This document shows, piece by piece, positions 33,824-38,140 of a stretch of DNA of 38,140 nucleotides. The notes beneath the pieces were generated by a model that worked only from the letters and a program-made list of their open reading frames with translations, searched no databases and was not told the origin of the DNA. Origin of the DNA: Chitinophaga pinensis (GTDB taxonomy: Bacteria > Bacteroidota > Bacteroidia > Chitinophagales > Chitinophagaceae). The stretch covers positions 1 through 38,140 of the forward strand of contig CAMCAY010000018.1 in assembly GCA_945872815.1 (NCBI GenBank). Reading direction: 5' to 3'. The position numbers and the translations under genes are program-made. The first letter of the stretch is position 1; each line of letters begins with the position of its first letter.

Positions 33824-34837
33824 ATGCGTAAAAGAATACTCTCCTATTTACAATATGTTTTTTTTCTTGGATTGGGCATTTTCCTAGTTTGGTGGCAGCT
33901 GAAATCAATGACCCCTTCAGAGAAAAGTGAATTCTATGAAGCACTGAAGCAAACCAACTATTGGATCATAATTCCGATTGCAGTCATGAGCATTTTGAGT
34001 CATGTCAGCAGATCTATGAGGTGGAAATTATTGTTAGAACCATTAGGATTTAAACCCAAATTGAGTAATCTATTTTCTGTTACCATGGTTGGTTATCTCG
34101 CCAATGCCGCCATACCTCGTCTTGGAGAAATCATCAAATGCAGCTTGCTGGCTAAATACGAAAAACTAAAAGTTGATAAGCTTGTAGGAACCATCATCGT
34201 TGAACGAAGTTTTGACTTCTTATGTTACCTTATTTTTATTTTAATCACTGTTCTAATTCAAATTAATACCGTTGCAGCACATTTTAAAAAAGAATTCAAT
34301 TTCATTTCTTATTCTAACAATTCAACTGTTTGGATAAAGTTATTATTATTCATTGGTTTATTTATTGCTTTGTGGATGATTCTGAAACGCATATTTAAAA
34401 GGAATCATCAAAATGTATTCATTGCCAAAGTCATTTTGTTTATTAAAGGCATTGCGGAAGGCTTTCAGTCAATAAAAAAACTAAAACAACGTAAGGCTTT
34501 TTTATTTCACACTTTGTTTATTTGGGCTATGTACCTCCTTCAGATTTATCTTGCATTTAAAGGAATGAACGGTACTCATTTATTGGGCATGGCTCCTGCT
34601 TTTTCAGTATTGACTCTTACCACTCTTTCCATGATCATCACTCCGGGAGGTATTGGCTCCTTTCCTATTTTTGTTATGCAAACCTTATTGATCTATGGAA
34701 TCAATCAAAACATTGGCAGAGCTTTTGGATGGCTAATGTGGGGCGTTTCTACAGGCTTAATTGTTATACTTGGATTTCTTTGTCTGTTGTTGATTCCTTA
34801 TATCAACAAAGTATCCAACAATTCAAATTCACGTTAA
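33824..34837 (+). CDS. UPF0104 / lysylphosphatidylglycerol-synthase-type membrane protein
   Basis: This integral membrane protein has 337 residues from the ATG at 33824 (an in-frame TTG at 33815 is less likely). It has about eight membrane helices. The family carries the transmembrane flippase-like part of lysylphosphatidylglycerol synthase without the tRNA-using catalytic domain. Typical segments are HVSRSMRWKLLLEPLGF, GYLANAAIPRLGEIIKCSLLAKYE, LVGTIIVERSFDFLCYL and ITPGGIGSFPIFVMQTLL. The absence of a C-terminal soluble domain means it cannot itself aminoacylate lipids. A lipid-translocating role is inferred. It lies between panC and panB, a neighbourhood found in related genomes although no pathway link is evident. 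Confidence 0.88.
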   Translation: MRKRILSYLQYVFFLGLGIFLVWWQLKSMTPSEKSEFYEALKQTNYWIIIPIAVMSILSHVSRSMRWKLLLEPLGFKPKLSNLFSVTMVGYLANAAIPRLGEIIKCSLLAKYEKLKVDKLVGTIIVERSFDFLCYLIFILITVLIQINTVAAHFKKEFNFISYSNNSTVWIKLLLFIGLFIALWMILKRIFKRNHQNVFIAKVILFIKGIAEGFQSIKKLKQRKAFLFHTLFIWAMYLLQIYLAFKGMNGTHLLGMAPAFSVLTLTTLSMIITPGGIGSFPIFVMQTLLIYGINQNIGRAFGWLMWGVSTGLIVILGFLCLLLIPYINKVSNNSNSR

Positions 34838-34971
34838 GGCAAATTCATTCTTTGCTAAATTGTATTTTTAAGAATTACTGCCTATTTTTACATGCAATAT
34901 TTACATATCGGATTTGTTTTATTCTAATGCAGAGCCAATTCCTTCAACCTCTTTAACATTCAATCTATTTT

Positions 34972-35787
34972 ATGTCCATTAATAAAGATGTAAAAAAAAT
35001 AACGACGAATACCCTGCAAAAAATGAAGGAAAGGCAGGAGAAAATTTCCATGATTACTGCCTATGATTTTTCATTTGCCAAATTGTTTGATAAAGCAGGC
35101 ATTGAAATAATTTTGGTTGGTGACAGTGCCAGTAATGTTATGGCCGGTCATGAGACTACACTTCCCATAACCCTAGACCAAATGATTTATCATGCTCAAA
35201 GCGTTGTGAGAGGTATTGAAAGATGTTTGGTGGTAGTTGATATGCCTTTCGGTTCATATCAGGGCAATTCAAAAGAAGCTTTGAATTCTGCCATTCGCAT
35301 CATGAAAGAAACAGGCGGCCATTCTGTAAAAATGGAGGGTGGCGAAGAAGTGGTCGAATCGATTAAACGGATTGTCAGCACGGGTATTCCTGTGATGGGA
35401 CATCTAGGTTTGACACCACAAAGTATCTACAAATTCGGCACATACACTGTAAGAGCAAAAGAAGAATCCGAAGCCGAAAAATTAAAAAATGATGCATTGT
35501 TACTTCAGGAAGCCGGATGCTTTGCCATTGTTCTTGAAAAAATTCCTGCCTCTTTAGCAAAAGAAGTCAGTGATAGTTTACATATTCCCACTATTGGTAT
35601 TGGCGCAGGCGGCCATTGTGATGGTCAAGTTTTGGTTATGCACGATATGCTTGGAATCAATACTGAGTTTAAACCCAGGTTTCTAAGACAATACCTTAAT
35701 CTGAGTGAACAAATCAATACTGCTGTTTCTCAATATATTTCAGATATCAAATCGAGTGATTTTCCTAACGAGAAAGAACAATATTGA
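34972..35787 (+). CDS. panB: 3-methyl-2-oxobutanoate hydroxymethyltransferase
   Basis: PanB transfers a hydroxymethyl group from 5,10-methylenetetrahydrofolate to 2-oxoisovalerate, giving ketopantoate, the first committed step to pantothenate. It has 271 residues and is a TIM barrel. Motifs are [81 protein letters not shown] and [21 protein letters not shown]. The metal-binding Asp and Glu residues of the family are retained. Start is ATG at 34972. A gap of 134 bases without an obvious promoter separates it from the UPF0104 gene, so it could be read from panC or independently. It is followed 69 bases later by a TonB-dependent receptor. Confidence 0.96.
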   Translation: MSINKDVKKITTNTLQKMKERQEKISMITAYDFSFAKLFDKAGIEIILVGDSASNVMAGHETTLPITLDQMIYHAQSVVRGIERCLVVVDMPFGSYQGNSKEALNSAIRIMKETGGHSVKMEGGEEVVESIKRIVSTGIPVMGHLGLTPQSIYKFGTYTVRAKEESEAEKLKNDALLLQEAGCFAIVLEKIPASLAKEVSDSLHIPTIGIGAGGHCDGQVLVMHDMLGINTEFKPRFLRQYLNLSEQINTAVSQYISDIKSSDFPNEKEQY

Positions 35788-35856
35788 TTTAACTTATAAG
35801 TAGAATTTTATTTTCTCCTCATTTTGAATTGCTATATTAAATAATTCATTATCGAT

Positions 35857-37752
35857 ATGAAAAAAATATTTTTATTGTCTTTTGTTTTATTAAACAAAAA
35901 TTGCTTTAGTCAGGAAATAAGCACACTTGAGAATGTAAACATTACAAATAGTCGGAGTTTTCAAAAAAATAGCATCAGTGGTAAGAACATAACAATTATT
36001 GATGGAAGCATGTTTGAAAAATTGCCAATTTTATCAATTGATGAATTGTTAAAATACTCAGCCGGAGTAGAAACACAACAAAGAGGCCCTGCAGGCTCTC
36101 AGGCTGATATCATCATTAGAGGAGGCACATTTCAACAGGTTTTGATATTAATGGATGGAATGAAATTAAATGACCCAATTACCGGACATTTTTCCGGATA
36201 TATTCCCATAACACCTTCGGAAATTGCAAGAATTGAAATCATTAAAGGACCGGCCGCTGCTATTTATGGATCGGAGGCTGTTGGTGGGGTTATCAATATA
36301 ATAAGTAAAACATTCATTAATAAAGAAACTTCAACTAAAGAGAAGTTTGAAGCGATTGTTGGGTTTGGAGAATTTGGTTTATTGAATGCGCATTCAGGTT
36401 ATCATAAAAAAAACAATAAATATCAATTCAATCTTGGTGCCCTGTCAAACAATGCTGAAGGTCAATTGTTACGATCGGGAAACAGAGGCTACTTCCGTAA
36501 TAATACTTTTTCAGGAAGCTACTCCTCAACCATCAGAAAAAAATGGCAATTCATGATACATAGCAGTCTTGATTATCGTGATTTTAGTGCCGAAAATTTC
36601 TATACCACATTTAAAAGTGATACGGCCATTGAAAAAATAAAAACCTTGTGGAACCATGCCAAATTAAAAAAGACGACCAATAAAAAAACTGATGAGATTG
36701 ACTTTGTATTTAAATCATCAAAAGATTATTACCTCTATAACCCCTCTTCTACAGCTAATGAAAATAACTCGTCTATAATCAATTTGCAATATGCACATCA
36801 TGGTATATTATCTTCTAACTTTAATTTCTTATATGGATTGATGGTAGAACAAAAAAACATACTCTCAAACGACCGAGGAAATCATTCTAATAATCATGCT
36901 GCATTATTCGGATCATCATCCATCCAATTAAATAAACTAAATTTCAATCCCGGCATTCGATTCATTGCAGATGAAAATTATGGTTTTAATTTTCTGCCCC
37001 AACTCAATGCATCAATACCATTTGAACGCATTTTATTTAGAGGTGGAGTTGGGAAAGCTATTAGAGCTGCGGATTTCACAGAAAGATACAATAATTTCAA
37101 TAAGCCATTAGTAAGAGGCGGCAGTATTGGCAATCCTGATTTAACTGCTGAAAAATCATTAAGCTATGAGGTCGGAATGGACTTCTCATCCAAACATTTC
37201 AGAATATCTGGAACAAGTTTTTACAGAGATCAAAATCAATTAATTGATTTTGTAAACACAGCTTTTAAAGAAATACCTAGAAATCAAAATTTGGATTCAA
37301 ACGGACAATTTTCTTTCGCTAAAAATATCAAATCAGTAAATACCAAAGGTTTGGAGTTTGAAATAAATTATTTTTTAAAATTAAAAAAAATGAATTTCTC
37401 ATTTAATAATGCATTTCTGCTACTTGACTCGAAAACAAGCGATTCTATCCCTTCTTATTATATTTTATCTCATGCAAAATTGCTAATTCAACAAAGAATC
37501 AATTTGACATATAACAAAACAGATATAAACATTACAAGTGTCTATAAAGAAAGAAATCCTCAAACTGCTTCATCCATCAATGCTATTACCAGCAGAAGTT
37601 ATTGGCTTATGAATCTGAAAATACAACATCATTTAAACAAATTCTGTGCTTTTATTGGTGTTAATAATATAGGCGATATCAATTACAGTGACTTATTGGG
37701 AAGTAAAATGCCAGGGAGATGGACTAGCGGAGGGATTTCATTTAAATTTTGA
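35857..37752 (+). CDS. TonB-dependent outer-membrane receptor
   Basis: This is an outer-membrane active transporter that uses energy from TonB. The product has 631 residues. A signal peptide ends at about residue 18 (NKNCFS). The plug domain (about 30-150) includes SIDELLKYSAGVETQQRGPAGSQADIIIRGG and IEIIKGPAAAIYGSEAVGGVINIISK. The C-terminal beta-barrel follows and ends in Phe (GGISFKF), as outer-membrane proteins do. The plug resembles BtuB-type receptors, with no N-terminal CarboxypepD_reg domain. The cargo could be a vitamin, siderophore or other small molecule. No riboswitch (for example cobalamin) is seen in the 69-base leader. No SusD-like partner gene is adjacent, so a SusCD-type glycan uptake system is unlikely. 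Confidence 0.93.
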   Translation: MKKIFLLSFVLLNKNCFSQEISTLENVNITNSRSFQKNSISGKNITIIDGSMFEKLPILSIDELLKYSAGVETQQRGPAGSQADIIIRGGTFQQVLILMDGMKLNDPITGHFSGYIPITPSEIARIEIIKGPAAAIYGSEAVGGVINIISKTFINKETSTKEKFEAIVGFGEFGLLNAHSGYHKKNNKYQFNLGALSNNAEGQLLRSGNRGYFRNNTFSGSYSSTIRKKWQFMIHSSLDYRDFSAENFYTTFKSDTAIEKIKTLWNHAKLKKTTNKKTDEIDFVFKSSKDYYLYNPSSTANENNSSIINLQYAHHGILSSNFNFLYGLMVEQKNILSNDRGNHSNNHAALFGSSSIQLNKLNFNPGIRFIADENYGFNFLPQLNASIPFERILFRGGVGKAIRAADFTERYNNFNKPLVRGGSIGNPDLTAEKSLSYEVGMDFSSKHFRISGTSFYRDQNQLIDFVNTAFKEIPRNQNLDSNGQFSFAKNIKSVNTKGLEFEINYFLKLKKMNFSFNNAFLLLDSKTSDSIPSYYILSHAKLLIQQRINLTYNKTDINITSVYKERNPQTASSINAITSRSYWLMNLKIQHHLNKFCAFIGVNNIGDINYSDLLGSKMPGRWTSGGISFKF

Positions 37753-37763
37753 GAATTTATCAA

Positions 37764-37796
37764 TTGCAGTAATAGTATTCTTTGTATGTAAATTTG
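37764..37796 (+). promoter_or_regulatory. Candidate Bacteroidota promoter of the aldehyde dehydrogenase gene
   Basis: TAAATTTG at 37789-37796 fits the -7 box. A TTG at 37764-37766 is 22 bases upstream, slightly longer than the ideal 19-21 spacing. The ATG is at 37825, leaving a leader of about 25 bases. Confidence 0.45.
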
Positions 37797-37824
37797 CATT
37801 TTTAATAACTAAAATAAATCACCA

Positions 37825-38140
37825 ATGGACTTTTTAAAAACGCTTCAAATTCAATCCAAAAATAATGGTGTATCTACAGGATCACTATGGCTTAAAACGA
37901 AAGGCGAAACCATTCAATCATTCTCACCTGTTGACGGGAAACTAATTGGATCAGTTATTGCTGCTGATAAGTCTTCTTATGAAACCGCAATAAAAACAGC
38001 GCAAAAAGCATTTGAAACATGGAGACTTTGGCCTGCTCCAAAAAGAGGTGAAATTGTTCGTCAAATTGGCGATGAATTAAGGAAATACAAAATGCCTTTA
38101 GGCAAACTTGTTAGTTATGAAATGGGAAAAAGTTTACAAG
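37825..38140 (+). CDS. Aldehyde dehydrogenase family protein, ALDH7-like (5' part only)
   Basis: Only the first 105 residues are in the window; the gene continues past the right edge. The segment IQSFSPVDGKLIGSVIAADKSSYETAI, then AQKAFETWRLWPAPKRGEIVRQIGDELRKYK and SYEMGKSL, matches the N-terminal oligomerisation and NAD-binding start of the aldehyde dehydrogenase superfamily. The APKRGEIVRQIGDELR phrase is typical of the ALDH7 (aminoadipate-semialdehyde dehydrogenase, antiquitin) group. The catalytic Cys and Glu lie beyond the window and cannot be checked. The start ATG at 37825 follows a plausible promoter. The subfamily call is provisional. Confidence 0.82.
   Translation, partial: MDFLKTLQIQSKNNGVSTGSLWLKTKGETIQSFSPVDGKLIGSVIAADKSSYETAIKTAQKAFETWRLWPAPKRGEIVRQIGDELRKYKMPLGKLVSYEMGKSLQ

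Overview
The window is chromosomal DNA from a member of the Bacteroidota, most likely a Chitinophagaceae-like organism. It is AT-rich. It carries families largely confined to that phylum: a type IX secretion (T9SS) C-terminal sorting domain, DUF4270 lipoprotein, GSCFA protein, DUF5686/CarboxypepD_reg outer-membrane protein and a CutC/glycosylasparaginase pair. Several genes are preceded by the Bacteroidota promoter form TTTG...TAnnTTTG rather than the E. coli -35/-10 type. The genus cannot be named from the sequence alone.

Layout. Positions 1-3936 (minus): RNase R, a polyprenyl diphosphate synthase and the start of an APC amino-acid permease. 4156-6203 (plus): a small conserved protein, glycosylasparaginase and CutC. 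6214-10397: phosphoglycerate dehydrogenase (minus), a beta-lactamase-fold lipoprotein (plus), an SpmA/SpmB-type nucleoside-recognition membrane protein (minus) and the GTPase-like ATPase YchF (plus). 11498-18100 is the accessory part: two repeat-rich gaps frame a 1529-residue T9SS-exported surface protein and an ORF6N-domain gene. 18101-24811 (minus): TrhO, a DUF5686 outer-membrane protein, a small membrane protein and a penicillin-acylase-family hydrolase. 24997-30376: MiaE (plus), then minus-strand genes for a repeat-containing secreted protein, GSCFA protein, HMG-CoA-lyase-like enzyme, RlmB and MetK. 30454-38140: DUF4270 lipoprotein and a truncated glycogen-synthase-like protein (minus), then panC, a UPF0104/LPG-synthase-type membrane protein, panB, a TonB-dependent receptor and the start of an aldehyde dehydrogenase (plus).

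Most genes are housekeeping: RNA processing (RNase R, RlmB, MiaE, TrhO), cofactors and amino acids (MetK, PanB, PanC, SerA), isoprenoids and envelope functions. MetK supplies the S-adenosylmethionine used by RlmB. MiaE and TrhO both hydroxylate tRNA.

No CRISPR array, rRNA, tRNA, transposase or complete prophage was seen. The most notable points are: two FISUMP domains each inserted inside an Ig-like domain of the large T9SS protein; an ORF6N protein with a PLD-like C-terminal half whose gene contains a 33-bp near-perfect palindrome; a glycogen-synthase homologue lacking the second domain and the usual KTGG substrate loop; and several families of short intergenic repeats, one of which encodes the basic tail of RNase R.
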